From Gammaproteobacteria bacterium (lineage in GTDB: Bacteria; Pseudomonadota; Gammaproteobacteria; Steroidobacterales; Rariloculaceae): DNA of 64,000 nucleotides. Positions 42,495 to 51,374 of the stretch are shown here, piece by piece (position 1 is the stretch's first letter; every line of letters starts with the position of its first letter). The notes beneath the pieces were generated by a model. The model was given only the letters and a program-made list of their open reading frames with translations, was not told the DNA's origin and did no database searches. The stretch spans positions 110,838 through 174,837 of the forward strand of contig JAJDWR010000016.1 of NCBI GenBank assembly GCA_022825505.1, written 5' to 3'. Position numbers and translations under genes: made by a program.

Positions 42495-43319
42495 TCAGGG
42501 CTCTATAACCCCGAGATGCTGCAGGGCGGCGCGCGCCGCGCGTATTCGATTGCCGATGGTCTTCTCGCCCGCATGGAGATTTTCCGGAAACACGATATTG
42601 CCTTCCCCGCGGTCGATGAAGCCGGTGACAAGTACGGCTGTACCGACCGGATAATCGTCCTCGTGCGCACCCTGGGCTTCATAAAGCAATGGCGCCCCGA
42701 CATATTGCAGCCGGTAATCCTGCTCCGTCCCGCCTTCCTCCGTGCCCCTGACCGTCATCGTCACGCTCGTATCGGTCCAGCTTGCGGCTGTAATCTCTCC
42801 GGAAAAGGTGATTCTCGGCAGGGTGATGCGCTCCATCGGAAGTCCGGCCGTGAATCGGGCAACGCCTTCGCCCGCGCCAACGGCCCCTTCAGAGTCACGC
42901 GGACCTTCCAGCGCAGAGGCAAGCGTCGCGACTTCACCGTCGGGCAGGCGGAGGCTGGCCACCAGCAACCTCGCGTCATTGCTGACGCGTGAGGGCGAGC
43001 CGGTCACGCCGACCCGATCGCCAGGCTGAAAACTGCTCTCGTCCCAGTTGTTTTCCTCGACCATGCGGGGCGTGTTGCCGAAATCGAGTTGGTACACGGC
43101 CGTCTGGCCGTTCGCGTCGGTGGTCTCGATTTTCAAATGGGCGTGAGGCATGCCGAGGTACCATTCGACCACGGTGCCGTCCACGGAGATTACCGTGTCC
43201 CTGTCGAAGACGGTCAGGCTGTGGTGGGCCAGGGCCCCCCGCAGCGAAAACACCACCGGCACGCAGCCCGGCGCGATAAGCATGAATCCGAGGCGTCGAA
43301 ATACAGCCATGGTAGTCAT
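42495..43319 (-). CDS. DUF6152-type exported protein, GEAERDYE-like second half
   Basis: 274 aa. The signal peptide ends RGALA; mature start His-His-Ser; MPH histidine at mature position 28. Its VVEWYLGMPHAHLKIE matches the 28-30 kb triplet, as does the second half (GGTEQDYRLQYVGAPLLYEA, GFIDRGEGNIVFPENL). It lacks the Gly-rich tail of those proteins. Start and stop overlaps (ATGA) couple it to the upstream gene at 43316. Confidence 0.88.
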   Translation of the reverse strand: MTTMAVFRRLGFMLIAPGCVPVVFSLRGALAHHSLTVFDRDTVISVDGTVVEWYLGMPHAHLKIETTDANGQTAVYQLDFGNTPRMVEENNWDESSFQPGDRVGVTGSPSRVSNDARLLVASLRLPDGEVATLASALEGPRDSEGAVGAGEGVARFTAGLPMERITLPRITFSGEITAASWTDTSVTMTVRGTEEGGTEQDYRLQYVGAPLLYEAQGAHEDDYPVGTAVLVTGFIDRGEGNIVFPENLHAGEKTIGNRIRAARAALQHLGVIEP

Positions 43320-44344
43320 CGGTCAATCAAATGGCGCCGGGCGGAGTCCAGGTCGCAGTCCATTTCTCCCGGCACGATGTCGGGCCGGTAGTCCCACTCG
43401 TGGGTCTGGGTCACCGGCTCGGCCAGGTAGACAGGATCCTCCACCAGGATATCGTAGATCAACATTGTTCCATTCTCGGCGAGCGTGAAGCGCTCCACGA
43501 GATGCTTCTCCCCGCTCGACGGCACCGGGAGCCGCCGAAGGCTGCTCGCAGGATGCGCCGAGAATAGCGCCGTATCGACCACGAGCGTCTCGCCTTCCCC
43601 TTCCCAGTGACCGATGGAATGTCCCTGGGGCGTTCGCTCGCCGCCGCTCGGGTGGCTGCGCCCGTCCATCCAGACCACCCGCTCGATGTTCGACCAGTCC
43701 GGCCGCAGGGTGATTCTGTCCTCGTGAATCTCGATGGCGTTGATCGCCGGGTAGAGCATGATGCGCGGCGCCGCGTGCTGAACACAGTCGTATTGCGGGT
43801 TTTCCCGTGGGTCAAACACCTCGGAAGCGGCCTGCCCTCGCTCGGTCAGCGGATGCGAGGCCCCATTCGGAAGGCCGGCGTAGAAGTCCTCGATACGCGG
43901 GAGCCAGCGCCCCGAGATATCCGTCGCCGCGCCGATCTCCACGGACGGCTCGGGATAACCGGAGTGAAACTCCGAGTTCATCGGCAGGATCGTGCCGTCC
44001 GCCTTCACCACGCCCCGGCCGAGCAGGGAGCGCCGCCGCGGATCCGTGGGTGGGCTCGCCTCCACGGTGACGCGGTCGCCGATCTCGAGCGAATCCCTTC
44101 TCCAGCCCAGCGGCGCCGACATTCCCACGCCGTCGCCTTCCACCTGGTAGTTCACGCGATCGCCTTTTTCGTCGATCGTGTCGATGTTGAAGAAGATATG
44201 CGGATTCTTCCACTCGAATCCCGTCACGGCGCCTTCGAGTGTCACCACGGCATCCGTGTCGAACTGATAGTTGCTGTGGTGCGCTGACGCGCAGAAGGCC
44301 GCGAACGAGGCTACCGGCAACAGGCTGATTCGAAATACGCGCAT
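43316..44344 (-). CDS. DUF6152-type exported protein, N+C architecture
   Basis: 342 aa. The signal peptide ends FCASA; mature start His-His-Ser; NPH histidine at mature position 28. The C-domain reads VVWMDGRSHPSGGER, then GHSIGHWEGEGETLVVDTALF, with two extra residues inside the WEGD block, then KHLVERFTL and EDPVYLAEPV. GGAGAGG precedes the ATG at 44344. It is paired with the very similar gene at 44363. Confidence 0.9.
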   Translation of the reverse strand: MRVFRISLLPVASFAAFCASAHHSNYQFDTDAVVTLEGAVTGFEWKNPHIFFNIDTIDEKGDRVNYQVEGDGVGMSAPLGWRRDSLEIGDRVTVEASPPTDPRRRSLLGRGVVKADGTILPMNSEFHSGYPEPSVEIGAATDISGRWLPRIEDFYAGLPNGASHPLTERGQAASEVFDPRENPQYDCVQHAAPRIMLYPAINAIEIHEDRITLRPDWSNIERVVWMDGRSHPSGGERTPQGHSIGHWEGEGETLVVDTALFSAHPASSLRRLPVPSSGEKHLVERFTLAENGTMLIYDILVEDPVYLAEPVTQTHEWDYRPDIVPGEMDCDLDSARRHLIDR

Positions 44345-44362
44345 ACCCCTCTCCAACCCGGT

Positions 44363-45343
44363 TCAGCCCAGTGTGCCGGGAATGCAGTTGTAGTCGACGA
44401 GTTCGAGATGCGGCGAATAGATCATCTCGACGCGGCCTTCGAACGGCTCGGCGAGATACACCGGGTCTTCAAGAACGTAGTCCACGCCGGCGCGCATGCC
44501 GTCCTCCGTGAGCGAATAACGCTCCACGACATGTTTCTGGCGGCTCGACGGCGTTCCGCCCCGACCGTTGCCGCTGGGGTTTTCCTCGAAGTAGCGGGTG
44601 TCGACCACGAGCGTGGCGTCTTCCCACCAGCCGATGGAGTGCCCCTGGAGCGTGTACTCGCCGTCGGCCGGGTGCTCGCGCCCGTCTGTCCAGACCTCAC
44701 GGTAGACGTCGAGGAACTCGTTGCGCAGGATCACGCGGTCGTCGAGCAATTCGATGCCGGTCAGATAGAGGCCGCTGGCAATATTGAACGGCGCGGTTGC
44801 AGGATCGCATTCGCGGCTAGGATCGGGTCCATTCTCGGCGTAGGCCGCGCGCCCGGCCTCGGCCGCCGGGGTGACAGCCATGCTGCGCATCCGCTGAAAG
44901 GCGCCCGGTTGGCGTGCGCCTCGCCAGACGCCCGCGAGGCTCTCGGCAGGGACGGTCTCAACTGCGGCATCCTCGATCTGCATGAACACTTGGCCGTCGG
45001 GCGCTTCGAGCGAGTGCAGGATGCCGTGCAGATTTCCCGTGCGCTCTGGGTGCAGGCGCACGTTGATTCGGTCGCCGGGGCTCAGCATGTCCGCCGACCA
45101 GCCGCTGCGGTTCATGATCGGCGTGGAGCCCGTCTCGACGAGCCACTCGACAATTTCACCGTCATTGTTTGCAAGCTCGACACCGATGAGCACGTGCGGA
45201 TTGCGGTAGGTGTAGCGCGTCACGACGCCTTCGCCTGCCACCGTGACCTCTCGATCATAGATGGCGTCGCTGTGATGCGAGTTCGACGGGCCGGCAAACG
45301 CGATGATCCCAAGGACAGCCAGAAAAAACTTCACGTGGTTCAT
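44363..45343 (-). CDS. DUF6152-type exported protein, N+C architecture, first gene of run
   Basis: 326 aa. The signal peptide ends PSNS; mature start His-His-Ser; NPH histidine at mature position 28. C-domain: EVWTDGREHPADGEYT, GHSIGWWEDATLVVDTRYF (Gly of WEGD replaced by Asp-Ala), KHVVERYSL and EDPVYLAEPFE. AGAGGAG precedes the ATG at 45343. It heads the five-gene run down to 41149. Confidence 0.9.
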   Translation of the reverse strand: MNHVKFFLAVLGIIAFAGPSNSHHSDAIYDREVTVAGEGVVTRYTYRNPHVLIGVELANNDGEIVEWLVETGSTPIMNRSGWSADMLSPGDRINVRLHPERTGNLHGILHSLEAPDGQVFMQIEDAAVETVPAESLAGVWRGARQPGAFQRMRSMAVTPAAEAGRAAYAENGPDPSRECDPATAPFNIASGLYLTGIELLDDRVILRNEFLDVYREVWTDGREHPADGEYTLQGHSIGWWEDATLVVDTRYFEENPSGNGRGGTPSSRQKHVVERYSLTEDGMRAGVDYVLEDPVYLAEPFEGRVEMIYSPHLELVDYNCIPGTLG

Positions 45344-45500
45344 GGTGTGACTCCTCTGCGATACCCCTGGAATCTTATAACATGATGCGATCCCGTTATC
45401 GTCGCCGAAACCGGGAGCAGTGCACGGGAGAAAAACGGTCATGGGCTGCGGTTCCGACCCTGGTAGGGACTCCTCGATAAAGCGGAAGTGGAATTCGCGG

Positions 45501-46958
45501 TCAATCCTCCGGCATTTTCTCCGAGTCGTGCAGTGCGGTCACGGTCTCCTGAAGGCGATCCAGTACGCGCTGTTCTCCGTCTGAGATTCCGTCTCCGAGC
45601 AGATTGCGCGATTCGGAGGGATCCGCATCGAGGTCGTACAACTCCGTCCGCTCCCTGATCCTGACGAGCTTGTAGCGGTCATCGCGTATCGTGTGTCCGC
45701 CAAGCGCGATACCCTGATTCGTCATGAAGTGTTCGGCGTAAATCCACGTCCGCAAGGGCGGACGGGACGGATCGTCGAAGTAGGGTACCAGGGATTCGGC
45801 GTCGAGCGTCCGGTCGTGGGGAATCGGGGCATCCGCGAGATCCAGCAGCGTCGAATAGATGTCGGTCGTGTTGACCAGTGCGTCCGTCGCGGCGCCTTCG
45901 GGAATGCCCGGTCCCGCAATGATCAGCGGTACGCGCAGCCCGCCTTCGTAAATCATGAATTTCGCCCGCTCGGGATGGAAGGGCGGATCGATGGATTTTC
46001 CTGTGGTGCCGTTGTCGCCGACAAATGCGACGATCGTGTTTTCGAGCGCTTCGTTTCCGATTCCGTCAAGCAATCTGCCGATTTCGTAATCCATGCGGGC
46101 GATCATGGCATCGAGCGCCGCGTGTGGATCCGAAGGCGATAGCCCGGACGTATCGAGGCCCGGGACTTCGGGTATGTGCTGCGGAAAATGCGGAAGGTTG
46201 AAGGCGAGCCACAGGAACCAGGGTTGTTCCCGCTGTTCTCCAATCCAGGCCAGCGCATCGTCGATCTTTCTCGCGGGTGTGTAGCCGTGCCGCTCTTCCA
46301 GCGTTCCGTTGACGTTCTCCCACCACGCAAAGTAGCTCTCCGGCTCGTTCCGCATCAACACGGAAAAGTGATCGAAGCCGATGCGCCCCGGGTGTTCGAG
46401 CCAGCCACCATCGAGGTCGGCGAGGTGCCATTTGCCGATTGCGGCAGTGGAGTATTCGGCGGCGCGCGACAGCTTGAGCTGCGCCGGCAATGCGGCTTCG
46501 TCGAGGCGCAACCCGACGCTGATTCGCGGATTGCCGGGGTCGCCGTTATAGACACCGATATATGGCGTCACATCGGTTTCGAGTACTTCGTTTACTTCGG
46601 TCAGTGCAGCCGGACCCGGAACGGGGTCGTCGGGATAAGGCCCGGTCATGCCCGGACCACCAACGCCACTCCCTACGCCGGTGCGGAAACCGTAGCGGCC
46701 CGCCAGCAGCGTCGCCCGGGTCGGCGAGCACATCGGCTGGGCCCACACCCGGGAAAAACGCATACCGCGCGCTGCCAGGGCATCGAGGTTGGGCGTCCGC
46801 GCCGGTTCCGGGCCGATTCCGAACGCGGAAACCTGCTCGACACCGATATCGTCGCCGATGATGAGCAGGATGTTCGGCGCCCGCTCCTGCGAAAGCAGCG
46901 AGGCCGATGCGACGAGCGCGGACACGACGAGTGTCGAAGACAAGTGCAACTTGTTCAT
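45501..46958 (-). CDS. Exported sulfatase
   Basis: 485 aa type I sulfatase of the arylsulfatase/alkaline-phosphatase superfamily. Signal peptide ends LLSQ. Metal ligands start at GDD (36-37); the formylglycine motif is C77-S-P-T-R followed by ATLLAGRYGFRTG, with Cys as the residue to be converted; GKWHLAD and a late FVGDNGTTGK complete the site. It hydrolyses sulfate esters in the periplasm; the substrate is unknown. It is a close paralogue of the sulfatase at 48869. Its start lies one base after the stop of the YciI gene, so translation is probably coupled. Confidence 0.93.
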   Translation of the reverse strand: MNKLHLSSTLVVSALVASASLLSQERAPNILLIIGDDIGVEQVSAFGIGPEPARTPNLDALAARGMRFSRVWAQPMCSPTRATLLAGRYGFRTGVGSGVGGPGMTGPYPDDPVPGPAALTEVNEVLETDVTPYIGVYNGDPGNPRISVGLRLDEAALPAQLKLSRAAEYSTAAIGKWHLADLDGGWLEHPGRIGFDHFSVLMRNEPESYFAWWENVNGTLEERHGYTPARKIDDALAWIGEQREQPWFLWLAFNLPHFPQHIPEVPGLDTSGLSPSDPHAALDAMIARMDYEIGRLLDGIGNEALENTIVAFVGDNGTTGKSIDPPFHPERAKFMIYEGGLRVPLIIAGPGIPEGAATDALVNTTDIYSTLLDLADAPIPHDRTLDAESLVPYFDDPSRPPLRTWIYAEHFMTNQGIALGGHTIRDDRYKLVRIRERTELYDLDADPSESRNLLGDGISDGEQRVLDRLQETVTALHDSEKMPED

Positions 46959-46959
46959 A

Positions 46960-47268
46960 TCAGTCCCGGTTGTCAACTCGCTTGGAGAATGCGTGAATCG
47001 CGGTAGACTCCCAAATGTCGGCCGCAAATAGCGGGTCGTTCTTCTGAAACGCCTCGACCTCGGTGCGATCCACGGCGTCCACGAGAAAGAAGCTCCCAAT
47101 CACGGTTTCGCCGTCATCGTCCGTCAGCGGTCCCGAGAGCAGAATCCGGATCGGCACCGCAGCGGTGTAGTTGCGATGAGCCGCCATGTGCGCGTTTCGG
47201 GTTTCCGCAACACCGGGCTTGTCGAGACAGTGGATGACGAACAACATGGGCAAACGAAGGGATGCCAT
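46960..47268 (-). CDS. YciI-family protein
   Basis: 102 aa, the normal size of YciI-like proteins (dimeric ferredoxin-like fold). Typical MLFVIHCLDKPGV start at residue 8, the conserved His in MAAHRNY, then SGPLTDDDGETVIGSFFLVD and the NDPLFAADIW segment. A shorter start at 47247 matches the usual N-terminus. Family members include small dehydrochlorinases and proteins of unknown role. It is cotranscribed with the sulfatase downstream. Confidence 0.85.
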   Translation of the reverse strand: MASLRLPMLFVIHCLDKPGVAETRNAHMAAHRNYTAAVPIRILLSGPLTDDDGETVIGSFFLVDAVDRTEVEAFQKNDPLFAADIWESTAIHAFSKRVDNRD

Positions 47269-47371
47269 AATCGGGCGGGGGCACGATTATACTCTCGTAT
47301 CCAGTGCGCCTTGCCAGCTACACGAATCGTGACGAAGGCGCACGGGTCAACGAGAGTTCAGGAGGGAACCG

Positions 47372-47746
47372 ATGTCAGCGCTTGCGCAAAACTTCAATTT
47401 GATGAATGAGTTCAACATCCTTCGCATCATATGCGGAGCGTTTTTCATTCCGCATATCTACGCGAAATTCGTCGTCCCCGAGGCGCTGGGCTTGTTCAAG
47501 GCTGCGGGATTCAAGCCGGCGAAGACTTGGATGTATGTTTCCTGCGTGATCGAGATCGTGCTTGCGATCGCGCTGATCCTGGGCGTGTACACCACAATCG
47601 CCGGCGCGATCGGCGCCGTGCACCTCCTCGTGGCCGCGGCGGCCGTCTGGAAGGTCACCGGCGGAAAGTGGCTGTGGAATATCGGCGGTTACGAGTACTG
47701 CCTGTTCTGGGCGATCTGTTGTGGTGTCGTCGCCATCCACGGCTGA
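47372..47746 (+). CDS. DoxX-like membrane protein
   Basis: 124 aa with about four membrane segments (ILRIICGAFFIPHIYAKF, YVSCVIEIVLAIALILGVYT, GAIGAVHLLVAAAAVW, EYCLFWAICCGVVAI). The pattern and length match the DoxX/DoxD-like small membrane proteins. A very strong AGGAGGG precedes the ATG. It is divergent from the YciI-sulfatase pair. A redox role is known for some members; none is inferred here. Confidence 0.78.
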   Translation: MSALAQNFNLMNEFNILRIICGAFFIPHIYAKFVVPEALGLFKAAGFKPAKTWMYVSCVIEIVLAIALILGVYTTIAGAIGAVHLLVAAAAVWKVTGGKWLWNIGGYEYCLFWAICCGVVAIHG

Positions 47747-47852
47747 TGGCGCTTCAGCCAGGGGCTCGTGGCAAGAGTCGCGCGAGCACCGAGATCGGCG
47801 AGGCGCCCGGCTGACCAGGAGCGAGGCCTCTGAATCGGGGCGAACCAGCGAA

Positions 47853-48719
47853 TTAGCTGAACGCGTCCTTGTACGCTTCGACGAACTCTCGGGTCGTGAG
47901 CGGCTCGCGGCCGACGATGTCCACGATTGGCCGAATATTCTCATTCGAGAACGCCCCCGCGTTGCCGGCACGGGAGATAGCGACCAGGTGCGCGATGAGC
48001 CAGTCCGGCATTCCACGTGTTTTCATCGCCGCTTCGGCCTGCTCGACCGTGACGCCGACGTAGCTGATCGGCTTGCCCAGTACTTCTGAGAAATCGTTTG
48101 CGAACGCCTCGAGATTCGTTGTAGCGCCGGTGAAAACATGAACCTTGCCGGCGTGCTGTGCTGGATTCAGCAGCACCCGCGCACCGAGCGCGCCGGTATC
48201 CCGAACGTCGATGAACGCGATCGGGAAGTCCTTCGCATAGGGCTGCACGATCTTGCCGTCGTCTCTGATGGACGGCGCCTGCGCCAGCATGTTCTGCATG
48301 AACAGCCCGGGGCTCAATATGCACCATGCCAACCCGCTGTTGCGCATGGCCTGCTCGACCGCATGATGACCGCGACCGACGATCGATTCGACCTCGGGCC
48401 CGACGATATCGCGGCCACCGGACACCTTCACGAAAAACTCCACGCCGGCGGCTTTCGCGGCTTCGAGAATGTTGATCTGCTGCTCGCCCGATTGCGGGTT
48501 GTGGCCGGTCACCACGAACAGGTTCCTGACTCCGGAGAGCGTTTTTTCGAGCGCCGCCCGGTCGGTGATCTCCGCGACCGCGATTCTCGCTTCGGCGCCG
48601 AGCACCCGTTCCGCCTTCGCCGCATCGCGGACGATGCACAGCGGGTCCTCGCCCAGCGACATCAGTTCTCTGGCAGTCGCGCTGCCCGTGTTGCCCGTGG
48701 CTCCAATCACTGCAATCAT
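47853..48719 (-). CDS. NmrA-like NAD(P)-binding protein
   Basis: 288 aa atypical short-chain dehydrogenase. It opens MIAVIGATGNTGSATARELM (NAD(P)-binding GxxGxxG) and continues VRNLFVVTGHNPQSGEQQ and VEFFVKVSGG. The catalytic Tyr-x-x-x-Lys is not apparent, as in NmrA and HSCARG redox sensors. The ATG at 48719 is preceded by GGAAAGGA. It is convergent with DoxX and divergent from the second sulfatase. Cytoplasmic; role unknown. Confidence 0.83.
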   Translation of the reverse strand: MIAVIGATGNTGSATARELMSLGEDPLCIVRDAAKAERVLGAEARIAVAEITDRAALEKTLSGVRNLFVVTGHNPQSGEQQINILEAAKAAGVEFFVKVSGGRDIVGPEVESIVGRGHHAVEQAMRNSGLAWCILSPGLFMQNMLAQAPSIRDDGKIVQPYAKDFPIAFIDVRDTGALGARVLLNPAQHAGKVHVFTGATTNLEAFANDFSEVLGKPISYVGVTVEQAEAAMKTRGMPDWLIAHLVAISRAGNAGAFSNENIRPIVDIVGREPLTTREFVEAYKDAFS

Positions 48720-48868
48720 TGCTTTTGGTCCTTTCCCGTCAAGGCTGTGTTGCCGGTGAGTATAGGGCAAGAGTCGTCTCGCACATTATTCGCTACTCGG
48801 CAACGTCCAGTGCGAGATAGTCAAGGATGACGATCAACAAGGAGGATGATCAGTGAGGATGGTGCTGG

Positions 48869-50395
48869 GTGAGTAGAGTGTCGCGTCCCGCATGTCTTGT
48901 GTGCCTTGCCGCGTTCGCGCTTGTTGCGTGCGAGGGGCTCGATGAAGTCTCCTCGGAAACCACGCGGCCCAATATTCTGCTGATCATCGGCGACGATCTC
49001 GGCGTCGACCGAATCCCGATGTACGGGATCGGCGAGAATCCGCCGCAAACACCCGTACTGGCCTCGCTGGCGGACTCGGGACTGCTGTTCGAGCAGGTCT
49101 GGTCGCAGCCGACGTGTTCGCCGACGCGGGCGACCATGCTCACGGGGCAATTCGGTTTCCGCAACGGCGTCGGGTCGCCCCTCCCGCGGGGACCCGGGGC
49201 CGGGGGCGAGGCGCCCGCGGTCCCGGCCGGCTCGTCGATCGAGCAGCGACTGGGCGTTCGAGGGCAGATCACGGTGCCCTGGTCGATTGCGGCGGCGCGG
49301 GAGACGGCGCCGGATGCATACGATCGCGTTTCGAGCGGACTTCCCGTCGACGCCGTGACCCTGCCCGCGCTTCTCCGCGAGGGCGGCACGGGTTACGCGA
49401 GCGCGGCCATCGGCAAGTGGCACCTGGCAGATACTGCAAACGGCTGGCTCGGGCATCCGGGCAACGTGGGGTTCGATCATTATTCGGTTCTGATGGAGAA
49501 CGGGCCGGAAAGCTATTTCGCCTGGCTCGAGAACGTTAACGGCGAGCTTGAGACGCGCTCCGGTTACACGCCGGCGCGCAAGGTCGATGACGCGCTGGAG
49601 TGGATTGCCGCACAGGGCGAACGGCCGTGGTTCCTTTGGCTGGCCATGAATCTGCCCCACGGTCCGCAGCACGCCCCGCCTGGGCGCGCCGCCACGCTTC
49701 GAAACCCGGACGACCCGGCCCATCTCGACAACACGCCCGTCTACGTGAGGCTCATGGTTGAGGAAATGGATGCCCGGATAGGCCGCCTGCTGGACGGGCT
49801 GGATCCCGACGTTCGCAGCCGGACCGTGGTGATCTTCATCGGCGACAACGGCACCAACGAGTTTGCCTACGACACCCCATCCGAATACGACCGCGCGAAG
49901 TTCACGCTCTACCAGCAGGGCATCCATGTCCCGTTGATCGCGGCAGGGCCGGGCATTGCGCAGGGAGAGCTTGCCGGGGGCCTTGTCAATACAGCGGACA
50001 TCTTCGCAACCGTGCTGGAGATCGCAGGATACGAAGCGCAGCCGGGGACAGACGAGGAGCCCGTCGACGCAATCAGCCTGCTGCCGTACTTCGAGGATCC
50101 GGGCCGCGCGTCACTGCGCGCTTTCAACTATGCAGACAGGTATTACCAGAACCACGGCATCGAATACGGCGACTATGCGATTAGGGACGAGCGATACAAG
50201 TTGATCGGCTCCACGGCCCGCGAGGAACTCTACGATCTCGAAGCGGATCCGCTGGAGCGGAACAACCTGCTGACAGAAGGGGGCGCGGACGCCTACGATG
50301 AGGTCCGCACACGGCTGAAGGACCTGGTCCGCTCGTTACATGGCAGCGATGGCCGAACGACCCCGGAATTGCCGGCAGAGGAGGCGCTACCGTAA
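48869..50395 (+). CDS. Sulfatase lipoprotein
   Basis: 508 aa. The start is GTG 48869; the N-terminus has a lipobox (ALVAC, Cys21), so the enzyme is probably membrane-anchored. Metal-binding GDD at 41-43; formylglycine motif C83-S-P-T-R with ATMLTGQFGFRNG; GKWHLAD; late FIGDNGTNE. It is strongly similar to the sulfatase at 45501 (YFAW-ENVNG-LE, GYTPARK-DDAL-WI in both). The lipid anchor distinguishes it, suggesting that the pair act at different places on one sulfated substrate. Confidence 0.93.
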   Translation: MSRVSRPACLVCLAAFALVACEGLDEVSSETTRPNILLIIGDDLGVDRIPMYGIGENPPQTPVLASLADSGLLFEQVWSQPTCSPTRATMLTGQFGFRNGVGSPLPRGPGAGGEAPAVPAGSSIEQRLGVRGQITVPWSIAAARETAPDAYDRVSSGLPVDAVTLPALLREGGTGYASAAIGKWHLADTANGWLGHPGNVGFDHYSVLMENGPESYFAWLENVNGELETRSGYTPARKVDDALEWIAAQGERPWFLWLAMNLPHGPQHAPPGRAATLRNPDDPAHLDNTPVYVRLMVEEMDARIGRLLDGLDPDVRSRTVVIFIGDNGTNEFAYDTPSEYDRAKFTLYQQGIHVPLIAAGPGIAQGELAGGLVNTADIFATVLEIAGYEAQPGTDEEPVDAISLLPYFEDPGRASLRAFNYADRYYQNHGIEYGDYAIRDERYKLIGSTAREELYDLEADPLERNNLLTEGGADAYDEVRTRLKDLVRSLHGSDGRTTPELPAEEALP

Positions 50396-50559
50396 TCCCG
50401 ACAGGTTCGCCGGCAGCGTTGTTGAACAGGAAGCACTTGCCAATGCACACATCTGGGCGCCCAGGATGCCACGTCTGCTGTATCTCGCTGACACAGTCAT
50501 TCTCCTGCGTAGGGGAGTGTAGATGGCAAGGCAGGGGACAGGCCTCGCGGTTGTCCGGC

Positions 50560-51303
50560 TCACCGATTGGCCTGCCTGAATCGAGTGATCATGTCCTTCT
50601 TGTGGCGCGTCAAGTGCTTTCGATAGAGCTGTTCTGCAGCATCCGCGTCATGATTTTCGATGTGTGAGATGACCGTCGCGAGAGACCTGGACCTGAATCC
50701 CATCCTGATTGATTCAATCTCGGCATACTCGACCGACAGGTGGTAGAGAAGGGCGATATTGGCGCGGGCAAACGCCGCGGTGGCCCGGTTTCCACACGCC
50801 TCTACCAATGCAAATCGCAGGTCGCGAGTGATGGGGATGACATCCAGGTGAGTGGCGTCAGGCTTGTTCGCTTCGGTTTGAGCGGCGTTCAGCAAGCTCC
50901 TGAAGTTTTCGATCTGCTCCCTGGTCGCGTTTTGAGCGGTTAGCCGTATCGCTTCGCATTCGATCAGAATACGGGCATCGAACATCTCCTCGATGGAGAT
51001 CTTCTCCAGCTTGAACTGAATCGCAATCAGTTCCGAGAGCAGGGCACGGTCGGGATGGGCAACCTTGATTCCGCCCTTTTGACCGGACACGACCCTGACA
51101 ACGCCCATGGAACTGAGTTTCCCGAGCGCCTCCCGAACGGGGAACCGGCTCGCCGAAAACGACTCGCACAGGTTCTTCTCGGTGCCGATGTGGTCCCCGG
51201 CCTCGAATTGATCCGCGAAGAGTGCGTCGAGGACCTGGGCGACGATTCGCGTGGAGAGCGAAGCGGAGGTGACGGAATGAAAGTAGGAATGGGCTTCGCT
51301 CAT
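50560..51303 (-). CDS. GntR-family (FadR-type) regulator
   Basis: 247 aa. N-terminal winged HTH (about 15-80): IVAQVLDALFADQFEAGDHI, then SRFPVREALGKLSSMGVV. The all-helical FCD ligand domain follows (IEEMFDARILIECEAIRLTA and the metal-binding HHN-type His residues, e.g. HIENHDADAAEQLYRKHL). It lies downstream of, and in the same orientation as, the decarboxylase and transporter genes, with a 71-base gap holding AT-rich DNA. It probably regulates the 51-54 kb operon. Confidence 0.88.
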   Translation of the reverse strand: MSEAHSYFHSVTSASLSTRIVAQVLDALFADQFEAGDHIGTEKNLCESFSASRFPVREALGKLSSMGVVRVVSGQKGGIKVAHPDRALLSELIAIQFKLEKISIEEMFDARILIECEAIRLTAQNATREQIENFRSLLNAAQTEANKPDATHLDVIPITRDLRFALVEACGNRATAAFARANIALLYHLSVEYAEIESIRMGFRSRSLATVISHIENHDADAAEQLYRKHLTRHKKDMITRFRQANR

Positions 51304-51374
51304 CGAGTATCCAATAGTGCAGATAGGTAACGGTAGTAGTGTATTAGCTTAACCGTTGCATACAATTGCTTCGA

